The notes beneath the pieces are model-generated. The model was given only the letters and a program-made list of their open reading frames with translations, did not search any database and was not told the DNA's origin. From positions 1 to 61,843 of the forward strand of contig JALOOO010000014.1 of NCBI GenBank assembly GCA_025454375.1: 61,843 nucleotides of DNA. Reading direction: 5' to 3'. Positions within the stretch are counted from its first letter, which is position 1. Every line of letters begins with the position of its first letter. The stretch comes from Leptolyngbya sp. Prado105 (GTDB lineage: Bacteria; Cyanobacteriota; Cyanobacteriia; Leptolyngbyales; Leptolyngbyaceae). Of the stretch, positions 8,715 through 16,550 are shown piece by piece. Both the position numbers and the translations under genes were made by a program.

Positions 8715-10081
8715 CGCATCTTGTGATTATTGGTGGAAGCGATGCGGGAATCAGTGCGGCACTCCGAGCAAAAGAACTTGATCCCAGTGTTGATGTTACC
8801 GTTGTCGTTGCCGATGCGTTTCCCAATTACAGCGTTTGTGGGTTGCCGTTTCTCTTTAGTGGAGAAGTGAAGGATTGGCGACAACTGGCGCATCGAACAG
8901 TCGAGGAACTTACCGCTACAGACATTCGTTTACTGCTGGAACACACGGCACAACAGATTAATCCATCACAAAGAACCGTTCAAATTCTCGACTCAACTGG
9001 ACAATCGCATCTCTTCCACTACGATCGCTTAATCATTGCCACCGGAGCAACTCCGATTCGTCCAAAGATTGAAGGCATTGATGCACCGGGAGTTTACTAC
9101 TTACGATCGATGGCAGATAGTTTTGCGCTTGAGCATCATCTCACACATCGTAAACCTCTTTCTGCGGTTATTGTGGGTGGCGGCTATATCGGACTCGAAA
9201 TGGCAGATGCACTAACTCTGCGTGGATTAGCCGTAATGGTGCTGGATCGCTCTGAGAATATTCTGAAAACGGTTGATTCTCCACTAAGTTGGATTGTCAG
9301 TGCAGAACTTCAGCGTCATCGAGTTGAGGTTGTTCCCAATGTTTCCGTTGAAAAAATCATCTCAGATGGCAAAAATCTAACTGTCTTCGGCTCTCCAAAC
9401 TTTCAAGAATTAACGAGCTTGGTGCTGATCGCAACTGGGATTCAACCAGAAACCACACTTGCTCATACCGCAGGCATCAAGACAGGGAAACATGGAGCCA
9501 TTCAAGTCAATCGTCGAATGGAAACCAATATTCCAGGAATTTATGCGGCTGGCGATTGTGTTGAAACCTATCATCGATTGCTACCTCAGCCAACTTATTT
9601 ACCTCTTGGTACGATCGCACACAAACAGGGGCGAATTGCAGGAGCAAATGCAGTTGGCTACGAGCAAGAATTTGCTGGATCACTCGGAACGCAAGTGCTG
9701 AAGGTTTTCGATCTAGCGATCGCTCGCACCGGATTGCTAGAACCTGAAGCCCTAGATACTGGCTATCAACCGCTTACCATCGAAACAGAAGCTTGGGATC
9801 ACAAAGCATACTATCCGGGAGCGCATAAGTTGCGAATCCGAGTCACCGGAGATCAACGCGACGGGCGACTATTAGGAGCGCAAATCATCGGACACTATCA
9901 AGCCGAAGTTGCCAAACGCATCGATATTTTTGCAACGGCGTTATTTCATGAGATGACGATCGCCCAACTCAGCGATCTGAATTTGAGTTACACCCCTCCG
10001 TTCGGAAGTCCGTGGGATGTGGTGCAAGTTGCAGCACAAGCCTGGGAGCAATCAAGATCTGAACGAACCCATGACTTGTGA
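8711..10081 (+). CDS. FAD/NAD(P) oxidoreductase, CoA-disulfide reductase/NADH oxidase-like
   Basis: 456 aa. FAD-binding GGSDAGISAALRAKE at the N-terminus, redox-active Cys in NYSVCGLPF (about residue 43), NAD(P)-binding GGGYIGLEMADAL near residue 155, second FAD motif IYAAGDC, and a C-terminal dimerisation domain. This is the single-cysteine branch (CoADR/NADH oxidase/Npx). Such genes recur in arsenic islands. It could regenerate a thiol for arsenate reduction by the adjacent phosphatase-like protein, which is an inference. Overlaps the upstream stop by 4 bases and the downstream DUF1822 gene by 11. Confidence 0.85.
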   Translation: MTHLVIIGGSDAGISAALRAKELDPSVDVTVVVADAFPNYSVCGLPFLFSGEVKDWRQLAHRTVEELTATDIRLLLEHTAQQINPSQRTVQILDSTGQSHLFHYDRLIIATGATPIRPKIEGIDAPGVYYLRSMADSFALEHHLTHRKPLSAVIVGGGYIGLEMADALTLRGLAVMVLDRSENILKTVDSPLSWIVSAELQRHRVEVVPNVSVEKIISDGKNLTVFGSPNFQELTSLVLIATGIQPETTLAHTAGIKTGKHGAIQVNRRMETNIPGIYAAGDCVETYHRLLPQPTYLPLGTIAHKQGRIAGANAVGYEQEFAGSLGTQVLKVFDLAIARTGLLEPEALDTGYQPLTIETEAWDHKAYYPGAHKLRIRVTGDQRDGRLLGAQIIGHYQAEVAKRIDIFATALFHEMTIAQLSDLNLSYTPPFGSPWDVVQVAAQAWEQSRSERTHDL

Positions 10082-10541
10082 AGCAGACTATATCGAAGTT
10101 CCCTTGACCCACGAAGCGCACCAGTGGGCAGAACAATTCGCTGCTGAACAAGCGCCCGTTGGCAAAGGAAAACAAGTTTATCTCAATACCCTCGCAGTTT
10201 GTGCAGTTCGGGACTATCTCAAGTGGCTCTCCATTCCCACCGATTTTACTCAAGGCGATTGTTGGCATCCTGGATTACGAGCGAAGTTTGACATTGCAGA
10301 TTTAGTTGTGCCGCAGGTTGGCAAAGTCGAATGTCGATCGCTGTTGCCCGACCAAACCCGCTTCACCTTGCCATCTGAAGTGAGACGCGATCGACTCGGC
10401 TATGTCACCGTACAATTTGGCGAGACGGTTGATTTTGCTAGATTGTTAGGGTTTCCGACTATTGAGGCTTTAACCTTCGTAGAACTCTCGACGCTGAATG
10501 TGCATCCTCTAGAACAATTAATCGACGCACTTCACCTGTAG
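10071..10541 (+). CDS. DUF1822 family protein
   Basis: 156 aa from the ATG at 10071, which overlaps the oxidoreductase end by 11 bases. The signature VYLNTLAVCAVRDYLKWLSIPTDF and the early His-x-x-Ala-x-x-Phe-Ala segment mark the cyanobacterial DUF1822 family. Function unknown. Members usually sit next to regulators or signalling genes; here the gene is the last of the arsenic operon, translationally coupled to it. Confidence 0.75.
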   Translation: MTCEADYIEVPLTHEAHQWAEQFAAEQAPVGKGKQVYLNTLAVCAVRDYLKWLSIPTDFTQGDCWHPGLRAKFDIADLVVPQVGKVECRSLLPDQTRFTLPSEVRRDRLGYVTVQFGETVDFARLLGFPTIEALTFVELSTLNVHPLEQLIDALHL

Positions 10542-10644
10542 CAATTCGCCCAAATTCCAGTAAAAACCTTACAATTTCCGATCTATCACTTGCCTTGATG
10601 CACAATCTAGGAATCGCATCTCCTCGAATCTGGAGCTTTGAGTC

Positions 10645-10884
10645 ATGAATATGATGTTAGCGATTGCGTTTATCGCGGCTGCCCTAGCAGCTTTCTGGCA
10701 AGCCTACGAAGTTTTGTTTGAGCGGAATCGTCTCTGGCTAGAGGAAGCCGAACGCTTACAAGCTCAAGGAGAACAGCCTCAGCGCACTCGTGCTTGGGAT
10801 CAAGAGCAAAAACGACAATCGCTGTGGTGGATCATTGGTGGTGTTAGTAGTTTGGTGTTCGGAATTTTGCTGTTAGCGATTTAG
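10645..10884 (+). CDS. small two-helix membrane protein, unknown
   Basis: 79 aa. Two hydrophobic helices (about 3-24 and 60-78) flank a charged Glu/Gln/Arg loop with WLEEAERLQAQGEQPQRTRAWDQEQK. No family recognised. It lies 103 bases after the DUF1822 gene on the same strand and may be the end of the same transcript. Confidence 0.6.
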   Translation: MNMMLAIAFIAAALAAFWQAYEVLFERNRLWLEEAERLQAQGEQPQRTRAWDQEQKRQSLWWIIGGVSSLVFGILLLAI

Positions 10885-10912
10885 CATTGACAGCGATCGA
10901 CTCGCTCCGTCT

Positions 10913-11134
10913 CTATGGAAAACGACAGTTCTGAATGCCTGGAATATCGAAGACAACTCGATCGAAGCGAATGGGCAACCCCAAACAGTCAAGATAGGTA
11001 TCACAAACGTCACACTTGAAGGCAGGGCAAGAGTCTAAAGCTTGCCCATCCACTAAGCAGATCCCAACCGCGACTACTTCAGCACCGCACCAGGGGCACA
11101 GACCCGTAATGGGCTTCACGTCTTTTGCCGTCAT
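10913..11134 (-). CDS. small zinc-ribbon-like protein, unknown
   Basis: 73 aa. Two Cys pairs, CPWC (about 13-16) and CDVC (about 41-44), plus further Cys residues at 26, 36, 50 and 70 suggest a zinc-ribbon or other metal-binding knuckle. No family recognised. It follows the fosX-like gene on the minus strand by about 105 bases and is convergent with the small membrane protein. The cysteines would suit a metalloid island, but this is only suggestive. Confidence 0.6.
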   Translation of the reverse strand: MTAKDVKPITGLCPWCGAEVVAVGICLVDGQALDSCPAFKCDVCDTYLDCLGLPIRFDRVVFDIPGIQNCRFP

Positions 11135-11239
11135 ACTGGACTCCGACTCAGACTGCTAGAGATGCTTCAAGATGGCATGATTCGGCAGAAAGTTCAAGCC
11201 TTGAGTTCTGAACGCTTCTTCCTGTTGAGCAAGGTCAGT

Positions 11240-11647
11240 TCATGCGCTACAACGGTAGAACGCAAGACGTTGTTCTAAAGTGCCTGTATGTAGCTCAAAC
11301 AGGTGATTATCGTAATCGTAGAAGTAAATCGATTGCCCCTCCTCAGCAAATCGACTTCGCCCTTTCTGCATATCAATGCCTAGTGCCCGGACTCGATCTA
11401 TGTAAGCATCAAAGTCTGTCACTGAAATTTTGAATGCAATGTGGTTATAACTTCTTTCTAGCAATGAATCGCCCTCCATAATCGCAATCCATAGCTGATT
11501 GATCAGAAAGAATTTTTCGCGTGAGATTGAGAACGTTTTGTCACCGCTTGAATACACTTCCTCAGCCCCAAAGACGTGCTTGAGAAAATGAGATGTTTGC
11601 TGTAAATCACGAACAATCAGGGTGATATGGCTTAATCCTTCAATCAT
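11240..11647 (-). CDS. fosX: FosX-like glyoxalase-fold epoxide hydrolase
   Basis: 135 aa. Vicinal-oxygen-chelate fold with metal ligands His7 (SHITL), His in SYNHIAF and Glu in LFELHTG. The whole chain, including SSGDKTFSISREKFFLI and IYFYDYDNHLFELH, closely resembles the Mn-dependent fosfomycin hydrolase FosX. It starts 6 bases after the arsH stop, so it is co-transcribed with arsR3-arsH. An arsenic-related substrate is therefore possible. Confidence 0.85.
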   Translation of the reverse strand: MIEGLSHITLIVRDLQQTSHFLKHVFGAEEVYSSGDKTFSISREKFFLINQLWIAIMEGDSLLERSYNHIAFKISVTDFDAYIDRVRALGIDMQKGRSRFAEEGQSIYFYDYDNHLFELHTGTLEQRLAFYRCSA

Positions 11648-11653
11648 GTTCGG

Positions 11654-12307
11654 CTACTGAGCAGTCCCAATCGACTGACTCACAATTCTTGCCGCTTGCT
11701 TTGCAGTTTCCTCTTTGCGTTCACTATAGCGATCAGTTAAGTAATCCACTTTGTCCCGTAACAGCACTGTGAATTTGTACAGTTCTTCCATCACATCAAC
11801 GACGCGATCGCGGTAGGACGAATCTTTCATCGTGCCGTCTTCGTTGAACTCTTGATAGGCTTTCGCGACCGAAGATTGATTTGGAATCGTAAACATTCGC
11901 ATCCACCGACCTAAAACACGCAGGGTATTGACTGCGTTGAAAGACTGCGATCCCCCGCAAACTTGCATGACGGCTAAGGTTTTTCCTTGCGTCGGTCGAA
12001 CTGCACCGATACTGAGCGGAATCCAATCAATTTGCATCTTCAGCAAGCCACTCACATTGCCGTGCATTTCAGGGCTAGACCAGACTTGCCCCTCTGACCA
12101 CTGCACTAATTCTCGTAATTCTTGCACTTTGGGATGCGTATCAGGAACGCTACCAGGCAACGGCAAATGATGAGGATGGAAGAACTTGACTTCTGCACCC
12201 ATTTCTTCGATGATTCGTGCCGCTTCTTCAGCGAGTAAACGGCTGTACGATCGCTCCCGCAACGAACCATACAAGAATAGAATTTTGGGCTTGTGATCAA
12301 AACTCAT
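11654..12307 (-). CDS. arsH: ArsH NADPH-dependent FMN reductase
   Basis: 217 aa. The N-terminal flavodoxin-like motif [13 protein letters not shown] binds FMN phosphate, and the [18 protein letters not shown] segment is characteristic of ArsH. ArsH oxidises trivalent methylarsenicals to less toxic pentavalent forms with NADPH and also works as a quinone or metal reductase. It follows arsR3 by 22 bases and is followed by fosX by 6, which makes an arsR-arsH-fosX operon. Confidence 0.95.
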   Translation of the reverse strand: MSFDHKPKILFLYGSLRERSYSRLLAEEAARIIEEMGAEVKFFHPHHLPLPGSVPDTHPKVQELRELVQWSEGQVWSSPEMHGNVSGLLKMQIDWIPLSIGAVRPTQGKTLAVMQVCGGSQSFNAVNTLRVLGRWMRMFTIPNQSSVAKAYQEFNEDGTMKDSSYRDRVVDVMEELYKFTVLLRDKVDYLTDRYSERKEETAKQAARIVSQSIGTAQ

Positions 12308-12329
12308 ACATTATCCTCTCGTGAAGTGT

Positions 12330-12659
12330 CTACCCACAACTGCCGGATTGCTTATCGCACCAAACGCCAGGATCGGCTTTGCAACAGTCCTCAGTCAAAA
12401 AAGCCAGCAATGCTTCCGTACCTTGCCAATCGATCGCGTAAAACACCTGTCGCTGCACTCGCCACGATCGCACTAATGCCGCCTGTTCGAGTTGAGCCAA
12501 ATGCCGCGACAGCGTAGAAGGGTTCGCTTCTAGTCGTGAAGCAATTTCTCCCGCAGGGAGTCCATTCGGTCCCGTGCGAACGAGAAGACGATATAACTCC
12601 AGTCGCGTCTCCTGAGCTAAAGCTGAAAGTGCATCAATAGCATCTTTGATTTCCATCAT
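12330..12659 (-). CDS. arsR: ArsR repressor with C-terminal cysteine site
   Basis: 109 aa; two adjacent ATGs (12659 and 12656) could start it. The winged helix reads NPSTLSRHLAQLEQA. There is no CxC in helix alpha-3. Instead thiols cluster at the C-terminus: Cys92-Cys93, Cys101 and Cys108, close to the layout of the Acidithiobacillus ArsR (CC plus a third Cys). It is the third distinct arsR in the window. An operator dyad lies just upstream at 12687-12703. Confidence 0.92.
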   Translation of the reverse strand: MMEIKDAIDALSALAQETRLELYRLLVRTGPNGLPAGEIASRLEANPSTLSRHLAQLEQAALVRSWRVQRQVFYAIDWQGTEALLAFLTEDCCKADPGVWCDKQSGSCG

Positions 12660-12674
12660 TAGACAATACTACAA

Positions 12675-12703
12675 TTGCACAAATATGCAAATGTTAGATT
12701 TGC
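12675..12703. promoter_or_regulatory. ArsR3 operator
   Basis: GCAAAT-GTTAG-ATTTGC (12687-12703) is a perfect 6-bp dyad. An overlapping dyad TTGCA-N6-TGCAA covers 12675-12690. Both sit within 45 bases upstream of the arsR3 start. Confidence 0.6.
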
Positions 12704-12740
12704 ACTAGATAGCTCATAATTTTTGTACGATCGCGGATCT

Positions 12741-13249
12741 CGTAAAGCATCCAGCGCCACGATAATGCCTAAGATCCATACTGCGTAGTAAGCAACTTGT
12801 TTAATCAGATTTTCGATTGTCAAGTCTTCTACAATGTGTCGAAACACTAAACGCATTAGCCAGCGTACAAATGTTGCGATTGCCCAAAATAGACCAATCA
12901 CCAAAAGAGAAGCGATCGCACGAGGCACGATCGTAATTGCAGATCCGATCGCTTGTGACCATTGAGTTGCCAACGCATCGACTGTCGTTAAATTGTCTTG
13001 AGCATCGGTTTGAGTCACGGTAACGATCGGAACTCCAGCGATCGTAATAACTCGTTGAGTTTTATCGCGACCGGGTTCAATCCGAGGAGCAGAAATTGCG
13101 GTTGGATTTTCTAGAAGCCGATTCATCCGTCGCTCAATTTGTCTAGCTCTTGCGGTTGCGTCTGTATTCTCAACCGCGCTAACCCGAAATAGCGTGCTTC
13201 CATCTAAACAAACAGTCGATCGTTCATTTGCACGATCGAGCGATTCAGT
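12741..13249 (-). pseudogene. MscS-family mechanosensitive channel, fragment
   Basis: The minus-strand frame opens after a TGA at 13250-13252 with residues VCLDGSTLFRVSAVE and ARARQIERR, typical of the periplasmic N-terminus of cyanobacterial MscS-like channels. It continues through two membrane helices to LGIIVALDAL. The pore helix and C-terminal cage are missing. After about 12740 the frame runs into unrelated sequence (RDPRSYKNYEL...) and stops at the arsR3 start. No start codon is visible at the N-terminal side. Both ends are therefore lost. Confidence 0.7.
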
Positions 13250-13485
13250 TCAATCGAAGCTCAAAGCGACGGAAAGCCTGGGGAAATTTGGCAATTGTCA
13301 AGCGTCTAATCTTACCAAAGTTGCCTACATCTCAACTGCATCCTGATTCCACAGAGCATCAGTTAAGATTTACCACTCGGCTGTTTGAACCAGATATCTA
13401 CAAACTTTGGCTGCAATTTGAGCGAAATGGTGAACGGCTACTCGCTGATTTCTGGCTAGATTTTGATTCTCTAAAGTCTTACTAG
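13228..13485 (+). CDS. short hypothetical ORF, doubtful
   Basis: 85 aa from a TTG. The second half (RFTTRLFEPDIYKLWLQFERNGERLLADFWLDFDSLKSY) has protein-like composition rich in Trp, Phe and acidic residues. The first half overlaps the remains of the MscS frame on the other strand. It may be the 3' end of a broken gene. Confidence 0.3.
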   Translation: MHDRAIQFNRSSKRRKAWGNLAIVKRLILPKLPTSQLHPDSTEHQLRFTTRLFEPDIYKLWLQFERNGERLLADFWLDFDSLKSY

Positions 13486-13598
13486 CAAGCATTCATTGTT
13501 CAAATTCACTCTCAACACTTGAAATAGAAAACAAAAAACAATCATTTAGCGATATTTGGGATTTTCAAGCACTATCGAACTGCTATGAATGGCGACGC

Positions 13599-13817
13599 TC
13601 ATTCTTGCTCATCAGCTTTTTCTAATTTCACTTCGCGCCGCCCGACCGCTTCAATCAAATCAGAGCGTGATTTGTAGCCTAACTCTTTCGCGATCGCATC
13701 TAATCCTTCCCAAGCAGAAGGACTCACCATCACGTTATGGCGTTCTTTAATTTCATCTCGATCGGCAGGAACGCCTTTAACTCTGGGCATTAGGTCATGA
13801 TGTGCGGGCTGATTCAT
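13599..13817 (-). CDS. ribbon-helix-helix-like DNA-binding protein
   Basis: 72 aa from the ATG at 13817; the frame reaches 13853, but the repeats there argue for the shorter form. The segment ERHNVMVSPSAWEGLDAIAKELGYKSRSDLIEAVGRREVKL has the beta-strand, helix, turn, helix pattern of CopG/ParD-like proteins. Such proteins usually repress their own promoter; iterated GTGTGTATG-like motifs lie immediately upstream. No toxin partner is adjacent on the same strand. Confidence 0.65.
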   Translation of the reverse strand: MNQPAHHDLMPRVKGVPADRDEIKERHNVMVSPSAWEGLDAIAKELGYKSRSDLIEAVGRREVKLEKADEQE

Positions 13818-13822
13818 ATTCA

Positions 13823-13936
13823 CATACACACGCTTTCGTAGGTATCCACACACTTTAGATCAGCATTTACAGAAGAGAATAAATATACACATCTTTTCAG
13901 AAGATCTGTTGACTCATCCTTGAAAATGTGTGTATG
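13823..13936. promoter_or_regulatory. iterated GTGTGTATG-like operator motifs
   Basis: Four related copies lie upstream of the ribbon-helix-helix gene. On the minus strand: GTGTGTATG (13823-13831), GTGTGTGGATA (13843-13853), ATGTGTATA (13884-13892). On the plus strand: GTGTGTATG (13928-13936). The last overlaps the -10 of a plus-strand promoter. Confidence 0.5.
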
Positions 13937-13938
13937 CT
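13909..13938 (+). promoter_or_regulatory. sigma70-type promoter
   Basis: TTGACT (13909-13914), 18-bp spacer, TATGCT (13933-13938). It would fire towards the genes starting at 14119, about 180 bases downstream. The rest of 13940-14118 has no gene that I can support. Confidence 0.5.
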
Positions 13939-14118
13939 TTCAGAGTGATAGAACCTCAAGAAGTCTCAGAAACTCTAGCCTGACGCAAGAGTTATGGCAC
14001 TTTACAGAGCTTCTATGCCGGAAGCGCTTCTAGGGATTCCAAAACTAAATCATCACGGCTGCAAATCGATCGACTTGCAGCAACTTTTGTACTGCTGTTC
14101 ATCCTTACAGAACGGTTT

Positions 14119-14646
14119 ATGAGTATGAAAAACTTACTTCCGAATCTGGCTAAACTGCTGCCTAAAGTGAGTATTGCAATCATCGGAGCAAGTCTTGTAG
14201 TTGGCTATGTTTCGACGCTACGGAGTGCGATGGCATTCGATTTAGGAGCCTGGATGCGGGACGCAATTAATGATCAATATCGAGAGCTGACTGCTCCGGA
14301 TAAACCTGCTCAACAAATTCAGCGACGGATTGAAACATGGCAACGCGATCAATGCTCACCTCCTGTACCCACTCAATCTGCACCTGCACAATCGGTGTTA
14401 CCCAATGATCGACTGGTACGAGTTGGTGATGATGGAAGCGGACTGAGCGATCCACTTGCGATCGAATTGTTCAAGATTAAACCTGGTACTCCAGGTCGGG
14501 TTGTCCTCCAGCGCGTCGGCTATCCCAATTCATCGAGCCAGAAAATGATGTCGGACTATTACGACACGGCAAATGGCAGAATCGCTGTCAAATACAGGCG
14601 GCAGAACAAAGTATCGCGGGTTGTGTCTGTGGAATTTGTACCATGA
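14119..14646 (+). CDS. hypothetical exported/membrane-anchored protein
   Basis: 175 aa. A hydrophobic segment (about 17-38) acts as signal or anchor, followed by a Pro/Gln-rich linker and a C-terminal part (GTPGRVVLQRVGYPNSSSQKMMSDYYDTANGRIAVKYRRQNK) that may be a small beta domain. Not recognised. Its end overlaps the next gene by 4 bases. Confidence 0.6.
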   Translation: MSMKNLLPNLAKLLPKVSIAIIGASLVVGYVSTLRSAMAFDLGAWMRDAINDQYRELTAPDKPAQQIQRRIETWQRDQCSPPVPTQSAPAQSVLPNDRLVRVGDDGSGLSDPLAIELFKIKPGTPGRVVLQRVGYPNSSSQKMMSDYYDTANGRIAVKYRRQNKVSRVVSVEFVP

Positions 14647-15017
14647 AACAACTTTTCTTATTCAGCTTAATTTTTCTCGTCTCGTGCGAGCGAAATGAGT
14701 TCACGATTCCTGCTCCCGCGTTTCCCAATGGTGGAAGCGGAGGATACTCGGCTCCGAGTCGCCCAGTTCCGACTCCGAAAGCTCCACCTGCAACTCATCA
14801 ACACCCAATGATGCAAGATCCAGAGAATGTGTTTGATGAAAATATTACCGTTTATGCAGATTCGGCAATCCAGGCACAGCGAAAATGTGAGAATGTCGCA
14901 CACGCTAGAAGTCAGGGGGCAATTGTGCAATGTCTCGGATGTCGTAGAATGACCAAAACGACTGGACGGTATAGTTGTACGATTCGGATAGAAGCATTCG
15001 GAGGGGAGCCGCGATGA
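14643..15017 (+). CDS. hypothetical lipoprotein
   Basis: 124 aa. A short signal ends in the lipobox LVSC (Cys at about 15), followed by a Pro/Gly/Ser-rich tether and a C-terminal domain with four cysteines (CENVAH, CLGC, SCTI). The start codon overlaps the previous stop (ATGA) and the end overlaps the next gene the same way, so three short genes are translationally coupled. Function unknown. Confidence 0.6.
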   Translation: MKQLFLFSLIFLVSCERNEFTIPAPAFPNGGSGGYSAPSRPVPTPKAPPATHQHPMMQDPENVFDENITVYADSAIQAQRKCENVAHARSQGAIVQCLGCRRMTKTTGRYSCTIRIEAFGGEPR

Positions 15018-15340
15018 GCGAACGATTTGATTCACTTAGAACTCAACCTGGAGAATTCCGCGTTGCGCTCTGTTTGACGCAATTAGGCGATCGAGCGTTT
15101 GAAACTCTGAAGCTTTCTGAATCATTAGGATTTGACGCACCAAAGTTTACCAGTGATGCAACGGGAGCGGTTTGGGCGATCGTGCTGCAACAATTTCACG
15201 CTTACGAAGCTGATCCGATGGTCGTAGTTGATCCGTGGGATGACCAACTCTCGCAACTCTGGCAGGCGTGTGAACCCGACGCGGAATTAGCGATCGTCAT
15301 CAGCCACAACTTTGAGGCGTATCAGTTTGACGCAGCATAG
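15014..15340 (+). CDS. hypothetical protein
   Basis: 108 aa from the ATG at 15014, which overlaps the lipoprotein stop. Acidic and soluble (SESLGFDAPKFTSDATGAVWAIVLQQFHAYEADPM). No family recognised. Last gene of the coupled three-gene set; broken GNAT sequence follows. Confidence 0.55.
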   Translation: MSERFDSLRTQPGEFRVALCLTQLGDRAFETLKLSESLGFDAPKFTSDATGAVWAIVLQQFHAYEADPMVVVDPWDDQLSQLWQACEPDAELAIVISHNFEAYQFDAA

Positions 15341-15365
15341 GAGTAGCGTCAGCGATGTCAGCAAG

Positions 15366-15766
15366 AGCTTCACAATCCGACTCATGCGACTTGAAGAAAT
15401 CGCGATCGCAGCGCGTTCTTGCAGCGACGGATTGCTCAACCTCAAAGTGTTACTCTCGCTTGTTGGCAGAACCAGCAGCTTATGGGCTATGGCGTGATCA
15501 GAGCGTGCTGTTCTGGATACAAAATTGATCCATTGTTTGCAGATCACGAAAAAATTGCAGGAGAATTGTTTTTAGCGCTAAAGACGAAAGCAGCAATCAA
15601 CGAACCTGTCTACTTGGATGTACCAGAGACCAGCCCATTCGCGCTTCGTTTGGCGGAAAAGAATGGGATGACTCCGGTTTTTGAGACAGCGCGGGTGTAC
15701 TTGGGGAAACCATCTATATTTCCAAGCGATCGCTGGTTTGGAGTAACGACATTCGAGCTTGGCTAA
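15366..15766 (+). pseudogene. GNAT N-acetyltransferase remnant
   Basis: The frame at 15366-15410 reads SFTIRLMRLEEIAIA, the usual start of YitH-like GNAT enzymes. From about 15419 another frame gives the family's C-terminal part: GYGVIRACCSGYKIDPLFADHEKIAGELFLALKTK, then EPVYLDVPE and a final FGVTTFELG. The middle, including much of the acetyl-CoA core, is missing and the two pieces are out of frame, so the gene is internally deleted. Confidence 0.7.
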
Positions 15767-15776
15767 TCACCGTGAT

Positions 15777-16235
15777 TTAGGGTGACTTCTCTTGATCTGA
15801 ATCGTAGTGAATTAATTCGCAACCCGAAAAGGTTTGAACTGATCCATCTTCAAACTTTACCCTGTACTGAACTGCTACAACTTGTCCGATCTGTCCGGTT
15901 CGAGTTTGAACAACGCAGCCTTCTGGAAAAGAAACGACGGTTTCAGAGGAACTATCGTTTTGCTGTTCAGGAGTTGCTTGGGAACTTGATGTCGGATTCT
16001 GTTGCTGTTTTTGCTTGGCTCGGTATTCCGCTTGTTTTTTGCGCTTGTATTCTCGTCGAGCTTCCGCATTTTCGGATTCAAACTTTTGAGATGCTCGTTT
16101 TCGCGCTGCTACACCCTTCTCGGTTTCAGCGTAGTTTTTTTGCGATCGACGTTGTGCTGCCTTCCCTTTTTCGGTGGAGCGGTAGCGATCGATCGCGGTT
16201 TCCGTAGCTTCCTTTGACATCTCAGGTTCGTCCAT
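15777..16235 (-). CDS. basic repeat protein, putative DNA-binding
   Basis: 152 aa from the ATG at 16235. The N-terminal half has imperfect repeats of about 15-17 residues built on RYRSTEKGKAAQRR, NYAETEKGVAARKR and FESENAEARREYKR, strongly basic and helical. A Gln/Ser linker leads to a small C-terminal beta domain (GCVVQTRTGQIGQVVAVQYRVKFEDGS) resembling an SH3/KOW-like fold. The region upstream holds three copies of GACAATATAGATATA-like motifs, so autoregulation is plausible. Not assigned to a named family. Confidence 0.6.
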   Translation of the reverse strand: MDEPEMSKEATETAIDRYRSTEKGKAAQRRSQKNYAETEKGVAARKRASQKFESENAEARREYKRKKQAEYRAKQKQQQNPTSSSQATPEQQNDSSSETVVSFPEGCVVQTRTGQIGQVVAVQYRVKFEDGSVQTFSGCELIHYDSDQEKSP

Positions 16236-16244
16236 GAAACTGCC

Positions 16245-16364
16245 TATATCTCTATTGTCACTGTACTGCTGAATCTGGGAAGTCGCACAAAGACCAGTGA
16301 ATTGTGCCAGTTTCTTTGCCCAAACTGTTGACAATATAGATATAGTTGTAGACAATATAGATAT
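16245..16364. repeat. three GACAATATAGATATA repeats (operator-like)
   Basis: Direct copies at 16330-16344 and 16350-16364, spaced 20 bp, and an inverted copy with one change (GACAATAGAGATATA on the minus strand) at 16245-16259. TTGACA at 16328-16333 with GACAAT 17 bp later also gives a plausible plus-strand promoter inside the repeats. Confidence 0.55.
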
Positions 16365-16550
16365 AAACGAATCGGACACCGGAAGCCAAGAAGTACGGGG
16401 AACCTGCTGAACCCGCAGAACTGGTGATGAACGCTGCAAGGCTATAACCCAGCCGTTACGAAATTCATTTGTTCAAAATTCTGTAAACACAAGAGAACGC
16501 CCGACTTGCAATCACAGCGCTCTCTTGACTCACAAGGAGTACATCAAATT

